Source: Paenibacillus donghaensis (lineage in GTDB: Bacteria; Bacillota; Bacilli; Paenibacillales; Paenibacillaceae). Taken from it: DNA of 64,000 nt. The stretch is from NCBI RefSeq assembly GCF_002192415.1, contig NZ_CP021780.1, forward strand, positions 3,782,001 to 3,846,000, in the 5' to 3' direction. A program made the position numbers and the translations under genes. Under the pieces are notes generated by a model. It searched no databases, was not told where the DNA came from, and worked only from the letters and a program-made list of their open reading frames with translations. Below, in pieces: positions 1-8,580 of this stretch (its first letter is position 1; the number at the start of each line of letters is the position of its first letter).

Positions 1-152
1 CAGAATTAGGCGAAACAAGTCATCAATTTTTGCTACGCTGCGGGATTCCTGAGCAATTTCATGAGTTTTACTAATCCTTACGCTTTCCAGTCGAAAGGCT
101 GTTTAAATATGTCTAAAAACAGAACACATGTTTCGTGAAAGGAGAAAAAAGG

Positions 153-1367
153 ATGCCAAAAAAGAAAACAGAAAAGGAGCTGCCGACAAATATCCGCGCG
201 AGAGATGGTAAGTTTTCCTATCGGTATCGTATCCCTGTGACAAAGATTGTTGATGGCGTAGAGGTTAAAAGCAGCAAAGAGATGGAGTCTCCCCGTTTCG
301 ATACACTTGGCGAGGCCGAAGATTTCGGTATTCTTATTAAAGCCCAGAAGATAAAAAAAGAACTATTCTACTCCGAAAAGATAACCGTCAGCATTTGGGG
401 GAAAATCTGGCTTAAAGACTATGAACTTGAGCAGGGAGTCGGAGAGGAAACCGTAAGGCTTCGCGATTATGGGCTAAGAAAATTAAATGAAGTATTCGGT
501 GCGTTCCAAATGCGCGATGTAACTCAAAATACGTTTCAACAATTTCTGAATAAATTAAAAGCAGAAGGATTCGCCAGATCCAGTATAGCCCTAATTAAGT
601 CTTCGGCAAGGATGATGTTTGCTCATGCAATAGTCAAAGGTATATTAACTGTAAATCCCACAGATGGTACTTTTATACCCAAAGACAAAAGACAAGCACG
701 AAAAACCGGCGAAAAAAGAGCTATCCTTCCGAAATACCTTGAGAAAGAAGAACTAAAAACCTTCCTTCAGTTATCACGATTCATGATGCACGTAAACTAT
801 TGGGCGCTTTTCATCGTTCTAGCCTATACAGGTTTACGTATTAGAGAAGCGGCGGGACTCCAATGGGAAGACATCGACCAACAACGAAGAACTATAGACA
901 TAAACAAACAAGTTAAGGGAACGAGTGTCCGAAAATACCACTTTTCTCCAACGAAAAATGTCCAAAGTGAACGCGTAATAAGTTACGGAGAGACCGTTCA
1001 AAAAGCATTAAGCCAACTACAAGCTTGGCAGCAAAATGAACGTTTGTCAGCAAAAGGCATTAATCCAAAAGATAACTTTGTCTTCTGGAGCGAATACCCC
1101 GGATACCCTATTTCCGTCAACAGTATTGCTCGGATGATGCAAAGAGTACTAGAAGCTGGAAATCTTCCACTTAACCTTACAGCTCACAGTTTCAGACATA
1201 CTCATGTTTCACTCCTTGCTTCTAATTCGAAAGTAAGTCTTCCAGAAATACAAGCTCGGATTGGACACAAAAGCAATTCTAAAGTAACTGAACTTATTTA
1301 TTTACACGTGACTAAGCATAGACAAATGCAGATGGCTGATGATTTTGAATGGGCAATAAACAATTAA
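153..1367 (+). CDS. Tyrosine site-specific recombinase (phage/ICE integrase)
   Basis: A 404-residue integrase of the phage/ICE type that would catalyse integration and excision of a mobile element. An N-terminal arm-binding region (about 10-60) precedes a core-binding SAM-like domain (about 60-160) and the catalytic domain. The catalytic signature is visible: Arg in TGLRIREAAGLQW, the HSFRHTH box, IGHKS, and the nucleophile Tyr in LIYLHVTKH near the C-terminus. I chose ATG 153 because AAGGAG lies 8 bases upstream; an in-frame GTG at 135 has no ribosome binding site. The gene points out of the left window edge and no other phage or ICE gene is visible, so the element is either to the left or lost. 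Confidence 0.93.
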   Translation: MPKKKTEKELPTNIRARDGKFSYRYRIPVTKIVDGVEVKSSKEMESPRFDTLGEAEDFGILIKAQKIKKELFYSEKITVSIWGKIWLKDYELEQGVGEETVRLRDYGLRKLNEVFGAFQMRDVTQNTFQQFLNKLKAEGFARSSIALIKSSARMMFAHAIVKGILTVNPTDGTFIPKDKRQARKTGEKRAILPKYLEKEELKTFLQLSRFMMHVNYWALFIVLAYTGLRIREAAGLQWEDIDQQRRTIDINKQVKGTSVRKYHFSPTKNVQSERVISYGETVQKALSQLQAWQQNERLSAKGINPKDNFVFWSEYPGYPISVNSIARMMQRVLEAGNLPLNLTAHSFRHTHVSLLASNSKVSLPEIQARIGHKSNSKVTELIYLHVTKHRQMQMADDFEWAINN

Positions 1368-1374
1368 ATGAATC

Positions 1375-1396
1375 AAGTGCGGGTAAAGTGCGGGTA
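1375..1396 (+). repeat. 11-bp tandem repeat next to the integrase
   Basis: Two perfect back-to-back copies of AAGTGCGGGTA begin 7 bases after the integrase stop codon. Short direct repeats at this position are typical arm-type integrase sites or lie beside an attachment site. That role is inferred; the other element end is outside the window. Confidence 0.5.
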
Positions 1397-1430
1397 GCAC
1401 ATTCGAAAAACCTTTGAATATCACAGGTTA

Positions 1431-1460
1431 TTGACTCCTGTTCATTATAATAAGTATAAT
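1431..1460 (+). promoter_or_regulatory. Sigma-A-type promoter for the HesB-like gene
   Basis: TTGACT (1431-1436) and TATAAT (1455-1460) are separated by 18 bases and point to the gene at 1556. The leader of about 90 bases has no evident terminator. Confidence 0.5.
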
Positions 1461-1555
1461 CAACTTCAGAGCCATACACATTTAATTTGAAGTAATTATA
1501 AGACGGTTGCCACAAATTATAATGGCTTCACTACTATTAAGGAGCGTGAACGGCG

Positions 1556-1930
1556 ATGATGATTCAAGTTACACCACTCGCAGAAAGGAAATTGCAGCAT
1601 TTACTTGGAGAGAAGCCGGGAATATTCAAGCTCTTTTATGATACAGAAGGCTGCGGCTGCGATGGAATAAATGTGCTGCTGATTGTAAATGAAGCCGAGA
1701 GCTATGATCTGCCGTTAGAAGCAGGCAAGCTTCCCTTCATTATTAGCAGTCAGCAGGAAATCTTTTATGAAGAGAAGCTGCGGCTGGATGCGGATGAACA
1801 TTTACCCTCCTTTAAGCTTGCCAGTGATTCGCAAATTTACGGGAACAATATACAGCTGAGAGATTTGCGTGGAGCCGATTCACTGAAGCCAGGCAGCGGA
1901 ATGGCATATTGTGCTACTTCCAAGCTGTGA
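1556..1930 (+). CDS. HesB/IscA-like core domain protein (YqkB type)
   Basis: A 124-residue protein resembling the HesB/IscA-like family of Bacillus YqkB, usually annotated as iron-sulfur cluster biosynthesis family protein. The segment KLFYDTEGCGCDG, with the Cys-Gly-Cys pair, is the hallmark. Classical A-type scaffolds also carry a distal Cys near the C-terminus; here there is a Cys at YCATSKL, but spacing differs, so metal or cluster binding is not assured. AAGGAG lies 11 bases before ATG 1556. The carbonic anhydrase starts 22 bases after the stop, so the two are probably cotranscribed. Confidence 0.8.
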   Translation: MMIQVTPLAERKLQHLLGEKPGIFKLFYDTEGCGCDGINVLLIVNEAESYDLPLEAGKLPFIISSQQEIFYEEKLRLDADEHLPSFKLASDSQIYGNNIQLRDLRGADSLKPGSGMAYCATSKL

Positions 1931-1952
1931 TCAAGAGGAGGAACGAACAGGT

Positions 1953-2519
1953 ATGAGTCAAGTATCCGAAATCATGAAATTCAACCAGAACTTTGTAGAG
2001 CATAAGGATTATGAGGCCTATCTCACCAGCCGTTATCCTGACAAAAAAATCCTCATTATTACGTGCATGGACACACGACTTGTCGAACTGCTGCCCAAGG
2101 CAATGAACTTCAAGAATGGTGATGTCAAAATCATCAAAAATGCCGGTGCGGTAATCTCCCAGCCTTTCGGCAGTGTCATGCGCAGCGTGATGGTTGCCCT
2201 CTATGCCCTAGAGGCGGATGAGGTGATTGTAGTGGGCCACTATGATTGCGGTATGGCCTCACTTAATTCGGATGCTATGATTCAGTCGATTAAGAAGCGC
2301 GGGGTTTCTGAGCAGGTGCTGGATACCCTTGAGAATTCCGGGATCAAGCTGACCAAGTGGCTGCGCGGGTTTGACAATGTGGAGGAAGGGGTAATTCGTT
2401 CTGTGGAGCTGATTAAGCGCCACCCCTTACTTCCCCCCAATGTGCCTGTTCACGGCATGATCATCGATCCAGCTACCGGAGCGCTTGATCTGGTCGCTGA
2501 CGGGTACAAGCAAGACTGA
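1953..2519 (+). CDS. Beta-carbonic anhydrase (YtiB-like)
   Basis: A 188-residue beta-class carbonic anhydrase, hydrating CO2 to bicarbonate in the cytoplasm. The zinc ligands and catalytic dyad are visible as CMDTRL (Cys, Asp, Arg) and HYDCGM (His, Cys). Length and sequence match the short Bacillus YtiB type. ATG 1953 is preceded by GAGGAGG about 10 bases upstream; the longer frame from 1911 overlaps the upstream gene and lacks its own ribosome binding site. A strong terminator follows the gene. Confidence 0.92.
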   Translation: MSQVSEIMKFNQNFVEHKDYEAYLTSRYPDKKILIITCMDTRLVELLPKAMNFKNGDVKIIKNAGAVISQPFGSVMRSVMVALYALEADEVIVVGHYDCGMASLNSDAMIQSIKKRGVSEQVLDTLENSGIKLTKWLRGFDNVEEGVIRSVELIKRHPLLPPNVPVHGMIIDPATGALDLVADGYKQD

Positions 2520-2540
2520 TAATCTCTCAACCTGCTGTTT

Positions 2541-2574
2541 GCGCAGATCCTTGGATCTGCGCTTGTTTTATTTT
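2541..2574 (+). terminator. Rho-independent terminator
   Basis: A perfect 10-bp stem (GCGCAGATCC / GGATCTGCGC, 2-base loop) is followed by a T-rich tract. It lies 21 bases after the carbonic anhydrase. Confidence 0.93.
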
Positions 2575-2665
2575 AAAATTAATCATTATAAATGAAACCA
2601 ATTAATAGGGTTAACGTATTACCCTCCATACACCACATAACTTTACAGGAGGGTTCTTGATCTAC

Positions 2666-3097
2666 ATGAAACCAATGAAACGCGTACTGATGATTGTCAT
2701 GGCTTTTACCCTGTTCTTCGCTGTAACCGTTCCCGACTTTGCCGATGCGCGGCGCGGAGGCGGCTTCAAATCCGGAACACGCGGGTTCACCACAACACCA
2801 AAGAAATCAACAACCGGGAATAACGTGAAACAAAGTGATAGCACCAAAGGCACTGCGGCAGGCACCACGGCCAAACGCGGATTCTTAAGCGGCGGCAGCC
2901 TGATGAAGGGCATGATGATCGGTGGTCTGGCTGGTCTGATGTTCGGCGGTATGTTCGCCGGCATGGGAATGTTCGGCAATCTGCTCGGCTTGGCCGTTAA
3001 CCTGCTGGCTATTTATCTGGTAGTTGTACTGGCCATGTCCTTCTTCCGCCGCCGCCAGGAGCGACGCCGGATGGAAGAACGGAATGGACGATACTAA
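2666..3097 (+). CDS. Small membrane protein resembling the Tim44-like N-terminus
   Basis: A 143-residue exported or membrane protein. An N-terminal signal or anchor (about 5-25) ends near ADARRGGG, followed by a low-complexity Gly/Thr/Lys stretch, a Gly/Met-rich hydrophobic segment (about 80-105), a second hydrophobic segment (about 110-130) and a basic tail FFRRRQERRRMEE. The DARRGGGFKSG start followed by a glycine-rich membrane segment resembles the N-terminal half of bacterial Tim44-like proteins, but the lipid-binding domain is absent. ATG 2666 has AGGAGGG 12 bases upstream; a TTG at 2657 would be too close to it. The stop overlaps the next start (TAATG), so the genes are translationally coupled. 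Confidence 0.75.
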   Translation: MKPMKRVLMIVMAFTLFFAVTVPDFADARRGGGFKSGTRGFTTTPKKSTTGNNVKQSDSTKGTAAGTTAKRGFLSGGSLMKGMMIGGLAGLMFGGMFAGMGMFGNLLGLAVNLLAIYLVVVLAMSFFRRRQERRRMEERNGRY

Positions 3098-3387
3098 TGG
3101 CTGCAACTGTACTGAGTATGGACGAGATTATCAATGCGGTCTGTCTGCATATGGCGGAGCGCAAAGCGGTCAAGGTCACCGAAGTGCAGGTAGAGCTAAG
3201 CTGGGACGAAGACACCGGTTATTCTGCCGAAGTCTGGATTCAGGGCCGCAGCCAGTACCTGGTGGAATCCAATCTGGTTGAAGCCATCATCCGCTACATG
3301 CTGAGCGAATATGGCATCCGCGCTTTCCGCGAGGATGTGTTGCTTGAAGTGGACGAGGAGATTACAGCTGTGGTGACTGTAGCATAA
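3097..3387 (+). CDS. DUF2653 family protein (YxcD-like)
   Basis: A 96-residue acidic cytosolic protein resembling Bacillus YxcD (DUF2653), of unknown function. Recognisable features are the helical start MDEIINAVCLHMAE, the central GYSAEVWIQGRSQYLVESNLVEAI and an acidic, beta-rich end. ATG 3097 overlaps the stop of the preceding membrane protein gene by one base. A bidirectional terminator follows. Confidence 0.85.
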   Translation: MAATVLSMDEIINAVCLHMAERKAVKVTEVQVELSWDEDTGYSAEVWIQGRSQYLVESNLVEAIIRYMLSEYGIRAFREDVLLEVDEEITAVVTVA

Positions 3388-3424
3388 GCTGAGTGGAGTC
3401 GTTCCACCCGCAGATTAAACAGAC

Positions 3425-3463
3425 AAAAGGATGCCCCGCTAACAGCGGACAGGCATCCTTTTT
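3425..3463. terminator. Bidirectional terminator between convergent genes
   Basis: An 11-bp stem (AAAAGGATGCC / GGCATCCTTTT) with A- and T-runs on both flanks lies between the plus-strand DUF2653 gene and the minus-strand gene at 3496. Confidence 0.9.
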
Positions 3464-3495
3464 GGTATTCACATGCTTATTGAAACGCTGCTGCC

Positions 3496-3861
3496 TCAAA
3501 TCAGTGAAATCGCAAGCAGTTCAAACAATACAAGCGGCAGAATGACGTTGCTGGCCGGGTAAGGATACCCAGGATAGGGACCGCCGGGATAAGGGGTTGG
3601 GTAGGGCTTATAATACGGATTATAATACCCCCGCTGCATCTCTTCGGTGACCGTCACCGTTAAGAACAGGTGCTTGTTGTCCACCCCGGCAATCATACCC
3701 TCATGAACCTGGCCTTCCAGCGTCTGTACTCTTACTTTGTGGTTCAAGTAGGGCTTGCAGGAATGATGAAGTGATTCGCGGACCCCGTGCAGGTGCCGGA
3801 TCACTGCAGGATCAGCTTGGTAGATCACATTCTGCTGCTGGCCGGTGTTATATGTCGACAT
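3496..3861 (-). CDS. Hypothetical protein with LSm/SH3-like core and Tyr/Pro-rich tail
   Basis: A 121-residue protein. Residues about 35-75 (LNHKVRVQTLEGQVHEGMIAG and following) look like a small beta-barrel of the LSm/SH3 type. A repetitive Tyr-Pro-Gly tail (PYYKPYPTPYPGGPYPGYPY) and a hydrophobic C-terminus follow. Such Tyr/Pro-rich tails are common in spore or envelope proteins, which is only a hint. ATG 3861 has GGAGG and AGGAG just upstream; a longer frame from 3897 has no ribosome binding site. It lies 88 bases downstream of the Asp23 gene and may be the last gene of the degV-asp23 unit. Confidence 0.7.
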   Translation of the reverse strand: MSTYNTGQQQNVIYQADPAVIRHLHGVRESLHHSCKPYLNHKVRVQTLEGQVHEGMIAGVDNKHLFLTVTVTEEMQRGYYNPYYKPYPTPYPGGPYPGYPYPASNVILPLVLFELLAISLI

Positions 3862-3949
3862 GGACTCCTGACCTCCGTATAAATGGATTTGCTCCATTCT
3901 ATGCGGATGCCCACGGGTAGGTGCCTACACCACAGGTTTCAACAGCTTT

Positions 3950-4297
3950 TTAGGAAAAGGCAATCCGCTCAACCTTGACATGAACAGCCACCAGCGACAA
4001 GCCCATCATATTCTCTACGGCATTGCGGACATTCAGCTGCAGATTGCGGCAGACCTCCTGAATAGCACAGCCATAGTTTACGATGATTCCGAGATGAATA
4101 GCGACCTGCTCTGCTGATACCTCAACCGACAACCCTTTGGCGCCTGCCTTGCCGGCCAATCGTTTGACCCAGCCGCCAGAGATGCTGCTCCCCGACATGC
4201 CTGAGATTCCCGGCGTATCCATTACGACATGGCTGACAATACTCGTTACAACATCATCCGAGATATTGACCTGCCCTTTCAGAGATTCCTGATCCAT
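3950..4297 (-). CDS. Asp23/Gls24 family envelope stress protein
   Basis: A 115-residue Asp23/Gls24-type protein. The signature run is a VNISDDVV start, SIVSHVVMDTPGISGM, a central SVEVSAEQVAIHLGIIVNYG and an amphipathic helix VRNAVENMMGLSLVAVHVKV. Asp23 proteins polymerise near the membrane and are linked to cell-envelope stress, fatty-acid metabolism and alkaline shock. ATG 4297 is preceded by AGGAGGAG. It lies between degV and the small Tyr/Pro-rich gene on the same strand. Confidence 0.88.
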   Translation of the reverse strand: MDQESLKGQVNISDDVVTSIVSHVVMDTPGISGMSGSSISGGWVKRLAGKAGAKGLSVEVSAEQVAIHLGIIVNYGCAIQEVCRNLQLNVRNAVENMMGLSLVAVHVKVERIAFS

Positions 4298-4364
4298 AAT
4301 ATCCTCTCCTCCTGAATATCGCATACCATAGGGCTGGCTAATCTATCCTTATTACTACTCCAGC

Positions 4365-5204
4365 CTAAAAAGCTACGCCAATGCCGCCCTCACCCGCGTA
4401 TGTACCCATCACCGGACCCATACTGGAGAACACTACCTCTTTGAAGGGGTACTTCTCCAGAATCCGCGCCTTGATCTCCAGGGCCAGCTTCTCACAGTTG
4501 CTATGTACAATGGCAACAGCCGCTCTCTCGAAATCATGCTGCTTCTCCTCCAGATGGGCAAGCAGACGGTTCAGTGCTTTCGGCAGGCCACGTGTCTTCT
4601 CTACTACCTCCACCGTACCTTCTTCACTGATCTTGAGCAGCAGCTTGATGTTCAGTACAGAAGCTACCGCACCGGACAAGCGATTCAGTCTTCCGCCCTT
4701 GATTACATTCTCCAGCGTGTCGAGCGTGAAATAAGCCTGCACTTCCCGGCTCTGCCGGAGAACCTTCTCCTTCAGCTCCAGCAGACTTGTGGAGGTAAGC
4801 GACCATTGGGCTGCCAGGGCAACGATCAGGGACAGACCGCCGGAGAATCTTTTGGAATCTATAACTTCAATATTATTGGTGTATCCTTCATCTTTATACA
4901 TTTCCATAGCAATCATAGCCGTCTGGTAAGTGCTGCTGATGTTCGAGGACATGCAGATTACCAGGATATCCGTCCCTGCTTCCACCTTCTTAAAGGTATC
5001 CAGAAACTCTACGGGACTGGGACTGGCCGTGGTCGGCAGCTCTTTCGATTCTCGCATCATGGCGTAGAAGCTTGAGGTGTCCGTCTCTTTGGGCATCAGC
5101 TGATGCTGGAAATGTACAGGCAAATGGACCACCGAAATATCATATTTCTCAATATACTCCAAGGGAACATCTGAACCGCTGTCGGTAATAATCTTGATAG
5201 CCAT
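4365..5204 (-). CDS. DegV family fatty-acid-binding protein
   Basis: A 279-residue DegV protein, the usual family length. MAIKIITDSGSDVPLEY and the two-lobed DegV pattern are evident (SSNISSTYQTAMIA, VIDSKRFSGGLSLIV, TLENVIKGGRLNRLSG). DegV proteins bind a fatty acid and, in FakB-type members, present it to the FakA kinase. No fakA is nearby, so a FakB role is only possible. GGAG sits about 11 bases before ATG 5204. The Asp23 gene follows after 67 bases. Confidence 0.92.
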   Translation of the reverse strand: MAIKIITDSGSDVPLEYIEKYDISVVHLPVHFQHQLMPKETDTSSFYAMMRESKELPTTASPSPVEFLDTFKKVEAGTDILVICMSSNISSTYQTAMIAMEMYKDEGYTNNIEVIDSKRFSGGLSLIVALAAQWSLTSTSLLELKEKVLRQSREVQAYFTLDTLENVIKGGRLNRLSGAVASVLNIKLLLKISEEGTVEVVEKTRGLPKALNRLLAHLEEKQHDFERAAVAIVHSNCEKLALEIKARILEKYPFKEVVFSSMGPVMGTYAGEGGIGVAF

Positions 5205-5452
5205 AAGGGTAGTCTCCTTTCAATTACGTACTATTATAGCTATCACCACAATGAATCTCCAGTACACTTTATAACTTGTCAAAATCCTGAATTTGTGCTA
5301 GATATGCCTACTGACCCGGGTTCCGGCAAAAACCGCTGCCCAGTATTCATCTGCCTCCAAAAAGGAGCGGCTTCCTGCTCAAAGTTAGATTGGGATGTGC
5401 TGCCCTTTTATGATATGGTTAAGGCATTAGTGTACAGAAATGGAGTGTAAGC

Positions 5453-5671
5453 ATGAGCAAGAACAGAGTATGGAACAAAGGGAAACATAATGGTGCAGGA
5501 CTATCCCGCAAACAGCCAACCAGCGTCGAAAATACCCCAGCTGAAGGAACGACCCAGCCGGAGGTGGAAGCTTCCAATCCGCGTATCGATACCGTCAAGC
5601 CGATGAACCGCGAGAACTGGGTTGTCCGTCCGTCGCGCGTGATCCAGAAGACAAAGAAGACTACGGACTGA
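5453..5671 (+). CDS. Small basic hypothetical protein
   Basis: A 72-residue hydrophilic protein with a Lys/Arg-rich N-terminus (MSKNRVWNKGKHNGAG), an acidic middle and a basic C-terminus (RPSRVIQKTKKTTD). No family is recognised and it looks intrinsically disordered. TGGAGTG lies 7 bases before ATG 5453, which supports translation. It stands alone, divergent from degV. Confidence 0.5.
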   Translation: MSKNRVWNKGKHNGAGLSRKQPTSVENTPAEGTTQPEVEASNPRIDTVKPMNRENWVVRPSRVIQKTKKTTD

Positions 5672-5817
5672 GCGGACTGCGACGGACGTAGGGTTTGCGC
5701 TCACTGTAGAGTGGCGTATAAGATGTGCGCGGACTGTAACAGTGAGGCACGCGATATGCGCGGGCTGCAGCGTACATGAACCTATTGCCCAGCTGCAGAC
5801 CCAGCTTCCGCCTTGGT

Positions 5818-6002
5818 TATAGGGAATTTCTACCGCTATTTCTGATTAAAGAGGTAGCTCAACCTATTTATAGGGAAAAATTACCACTAAATCCGAGATC
5901 CAGGTCTCCAAATGGCCTGAAACTCGAAATTAGCGGTCAAAACTCCCCATAACATTGTTGTGCTACGCCTCTTCGACTAATTAGTGGTCACAATTCCCTA
6001 TA
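5818..6002. repeat. 185-bp imperfect palindromic element (four 21-nt units)
   Basis: Four copies of a 21-nt unit, approximately TATAGGGAAnTnTnACCrCTA, occur at 5818-5838 (+), 5869-5889 (+), 5931-5951 (-) and 5982-6002 (-). Both the direct pair and the inverted pair are spaced by exactly 51 bases. The sequence between units 1 and 2 also resembles the reverse complement of that between units 3 and 4 (AAAGAGGTAGCTCAAC against GAAGAGGCGTAGCACAAC), so the whole block is one long inverted repeat. It could be a MITE-like remnant or a structured RNA element. No transposase-type ends or target duplication are evident. Confidence 0.75.
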
Positions 6003-6141
6003 GTTGGCGCTCAGAGCTCAAACGACGCACGTATATTGACGAATTATAGAATATAAACTGTTCAGTTTGTTAAGGCGTAAGGCTTCCACCTAGGGGTTTT
6101 GGCCAATCAACATGCTGTCAGTGTGAACAGACTGTCCAATC

Positions 6142-6180
6142 AAACAGCCATTGACCCTTAAAGGGCCAATGGCTGTTTTT
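6142..6180 (+). terminator. Strong hairpin, terminator-like
   Basis: An 18-bp near-perfect stem (AAACAGCCATTGACCCTT / AAGGGCCAATGGCTGTTT) ends in five T residues. On the plus strand there is no gene within 470 bases upstream; on the minus strand it lies about 80 bases after the secA-like stop and may terminate that operon instead. Confidence 0.7.
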
Positions 6181-6256
6181 GATGAGTAATAGTTCCTTTA
6201 GTAAAAAATGTCTTCAGTATATGTTTGATTAGCAGCGTCTCATTAATGTAGCAACT

Positions 6257-8554
6257 CTAGAACAAATTCACCCGGCTGGCCAGAAAGCTGTCGTCGATCA
6301 TATAAGTCCAGGTTGCTGACGGCACACTAAGCGCTTCGGGGCTGAAGCTTAGGTGGGGTTGTTCCAGACTCACCCCGGCGAACGCCTCCAGCACCGCACG
6401 CTGAACCTGCTCCTCCAGCTTCGCAAAAGCCTCTATCGCCTGTTCATTGTATACATCCAGCGGATTCTTGTTACCCACGCTCTCCAGATGGATCGCTTCC
6501 CGGACCGCAAACATATGGTCCATATACGCAGACCAGCAATGGTCCGTCTTCGCCAGCAGCAGCTGCCGCTCCGCCGCCAGCACGGTTGCTTCCCCATAAA
6601 CGCTACATAACCGGCCATAGAGTTCTTGGTCCACTCTGGACAGCAGTTCCGTCTTCACGGTACCCTTCAGCACGCTTGTCCGCTTGCTGAGCATGATTCT
6701 GCGCTGCTGCTCAATGAGGTCGGAGTATTTGTTGAGTGTCTTCTTGATCTCAACATTCTGCCCTTCGGCCACACGCTGAATATGGGTGATCAACCTGCGG
6801 ATCGCCGCACTCTCCAGCGGCTCCACTTGCCGCAGCCCGTGATACGCTTCCGGCAGCTCTGCCCCGATTCCGTACCGCTGCAGCGTCTCATCATCCAGGC
6901 TGATCATATACCGCGACGCGCCGGGATCACCCTGCCGTCCCGCGCGGCCTCTCAGCTGCTGATCGACCCGGCTGCTCTCATGCAGGCTGGTGCCGATCAC
7001 AAGCAGGCCGCCGAGCGCACAGACTGCCTGGTGTTTCGCAGGATCGCCGCCGCCCAGCAGAATATCCACACCCCGGCCGGCCATATTCGTGGACACGGTA
7101 ACCGCGTCCAGCTTGCCTGCCCCTAAGATCAGCTCCGCTTCGCGGGCATCCTGCTGCGCGTTCAGCACCTGGCAGGTGATGTCCATGCTCTGCAGACGCG
7201 CAGCAACATGCTCAGATTCCTCCACACTCGCCGTGCCCACCAATACCGGGCGGCCTGTACGGTGCTGGGCGGCAATTTCCTTAACGACCGCATTTAGCTT
7301 GGCTTCCTTATGCATGAAGACTAGATGGGCTTCATCTATTCTCACACATGGCTTGTACGGAGGAATAATTGCTACCCGTAGACCGTAGGTATTCAGCAGT
7401 TCCTCCGCCGAAGCACGCGCAGTAGCGGTCATTCCGCAGAAGTGCGGATACAGGCTGAGCAGATGCTGCAGTGTAATACTGCTGCGAACCATCCCCCCGC
7501 CCTGAATGTTCAAGCCTTCCTTCGCCTCCACCGCAGCCTGCAGACCGTCCGGCCACTGACGCTTATCCGCAATCCGGCCGGTGAATTCGTCGATTAGCAG
7601 CACTTGGCCTTCACGTACAATGTAATCCAGGTCGCGGTGCAGCAGGGCTTGGGCATGCAGCGCATGATGCAGCCGGGCCAGCTGCTCCTGATTGCCGCTG
7701 TCATACAGGTTGGCGCACCCGAGCCGGGCTTCCGCCTGCTCAATTCCGGCATCGGTCAGATAGACATTGCGCCCATGCTCGTCCTGACGGTAATCCTGGT
7801 TCAGCCGCAAGCTCGCGGCTAACCGCGCCATCTCCGCACAGCCGGACCGTGATACCTCTGCTGCACCCGCAAGCACCAGCGGAATTCTCGCTTCATCGAT
7901 CAGGATCGAATCCGCCTCATCTACCAGCACGAAGTGAAATGGCCGCTGCAGCAGCTCTCCCATATCCAGTACCAGCGAATCCTTCAGGTAATCGAACCCG
8001 GCCTGATGGGCCGTGAGATAGGTGATATCGGCAAGATACGCCTGCCGTCTCTCCGCCCAGCTCTGCTCCTCCTGAATACAGCCTGTGACCAGTCCTAAAT
8101 AGTCAAAAACAGGACCCATAACAGCCGCATCCCGCCGGGCCAGATAATCATTAAAGGTCCACACCTGCGCTCCCCGGCCGGCAAGCGCCCGCAGGTAGAG
8201 CGGAAGGACTGCGGCCAGTGTTTTGCCTTCCCCGGTCTGCATCTCCGCGATCTGGCCGTCCGCCATCGCCATGCCTGCCGCCAGCTGCGTATCCCGCAGA
8301 CGGATGCCCTGCACCCGCCACACGGCTTCAGCGGCCAGTGCAGCCGCCTCCACCAGCAGACCGGAGAGGGCTGCTCCGCCCTGCGCCTGCTGCCGAAGCC
8401 GCGCTGAACGCGACTTCAGCTCCTGTTCGCTCCAGGCTTCAGCATGCTGGGCCTTGACGGCTTGTATCGTTTTGGCATACGGATTCAGCCTGAATTGGTT
8501 CATCGCTGTATTCAGCTTGCCCGCCAAGTAACGTTGTCCTCTGCTCATTCTCAT
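6257..8554 (-). CDS. SecA paralogue (accessory SecA-type preprotein translocase ATPase)
   Basis: A 765-residue SecA-type ATPase, shorter than housekeeping SecA (about 835-900 residues). Walker A is MQTGEGKTLAA, motif II is VDEADSILIDEARIPL, and the second RecA fold carries GTASVEESE, NMAGRGVDILLGG and RGRAGRQGDPGASRY. The helical scaffold is present (VREAIHLESVGNKNPLDVY), but the C-terminal linker and Cys-rich zinc/SecB-binding tail are missing. That pattern fits SecA2-like accessory ATPases; no SecY2 or accessory Sec gene is near. AAGGAGG precedes two possible ATGs, 8554 (5-base spacing) and 8548 (11-base spacing). The start lies 26 bases after the stop of a small unknown gene, so they form an operon. 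Confidence 0.9.
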   Translation of the reverse strand: MRMSRGQRYLAGKLNTAMNQFRLNPYAKTIQAVKAQHAEAWSEQELKSRSARLRQQAQGGAALSGLLVEAAALAAEAVWRVQGIRLRDTQLAAGMAMADGQIAEMQTGEGKTLAAVLPLYLRALAGRGAQVWTFNDYLARRDAAVMGPVFDYLGLVTGCIQEEQSWAERRQAYLADITYLTAHQAGFDYLKDSLVLDMGELLQRPFHFVLVDEADSILIDEARIPLVLAGAAEVSRSGCAEMARLAASLRLNQDYRQDEHGRNVYLTDAGIEQAEARLGCANLYDSGNQEQLARLHHALHAQALLHRDLDYIVREGQVLLIDEFTGRIADKRQWPDGLQAAVEAKEGLNIQGGGMVRSSITLQHLLSLYPHFCGMTATARASAEELLNTYGLRVAIIPPYKPCVRIDEAHLVFMHKEAKLNAVVKEIAAQHRTGRPVLVGTASVEESEHVAARLQSMDITCQVLNAQQDAREAELILGAGKLDAVTVSTNMAGRGVDILLGGGDPAKHQAVCALGGLLVIGTSLHESSRVDQQLRGRAGRQGDPGASRYMISLDDETLQRYGIGAELPEAYHGLRQVEPLESAAIRRLITHIQRVAEGQNVEIKKTLNKYSDLIEQQRRIMLSKRTSVLKGTVKTELLSRVDQELYGRLCSVYGEATVLAAERQLLLAKTDHCWSAYMDHMFAVREAIHLESVGNKNPLDVYNEQAIEAFAKLEEQVQRAVLEAFAGVSLEQPHLSFSPEALSVPSATWTYMIDDSFLASRVNLF

Positions 8555-8580
8555 CCGAACCTCCTTCTTCCAGGGCACAA

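Larger units (their letters stand above)
5672..6256. other. Intergenic region with palindromic element and hairpin
   Basis: These 585 bases hold no convincing coding sequence. They contain the long imperfect palindrome at 5818-6002 and a terminator-like hairpin at 6142-6180, described separately. The rest shows no recognisable signal. Confidence 0.6.

Noticed and set aside
5818..6002. CRISPR array
   Set aside because: Only four units, two of them inverted, with non-uniform spacers and no cas genes.
6353..8531. Several plus-strand open frames of 60-166 codons opposite the SecA paralogue
   Set aside because: They are antisense to a complete, motif-rich gene, low-complexity in composition and without ribosome binding sites.
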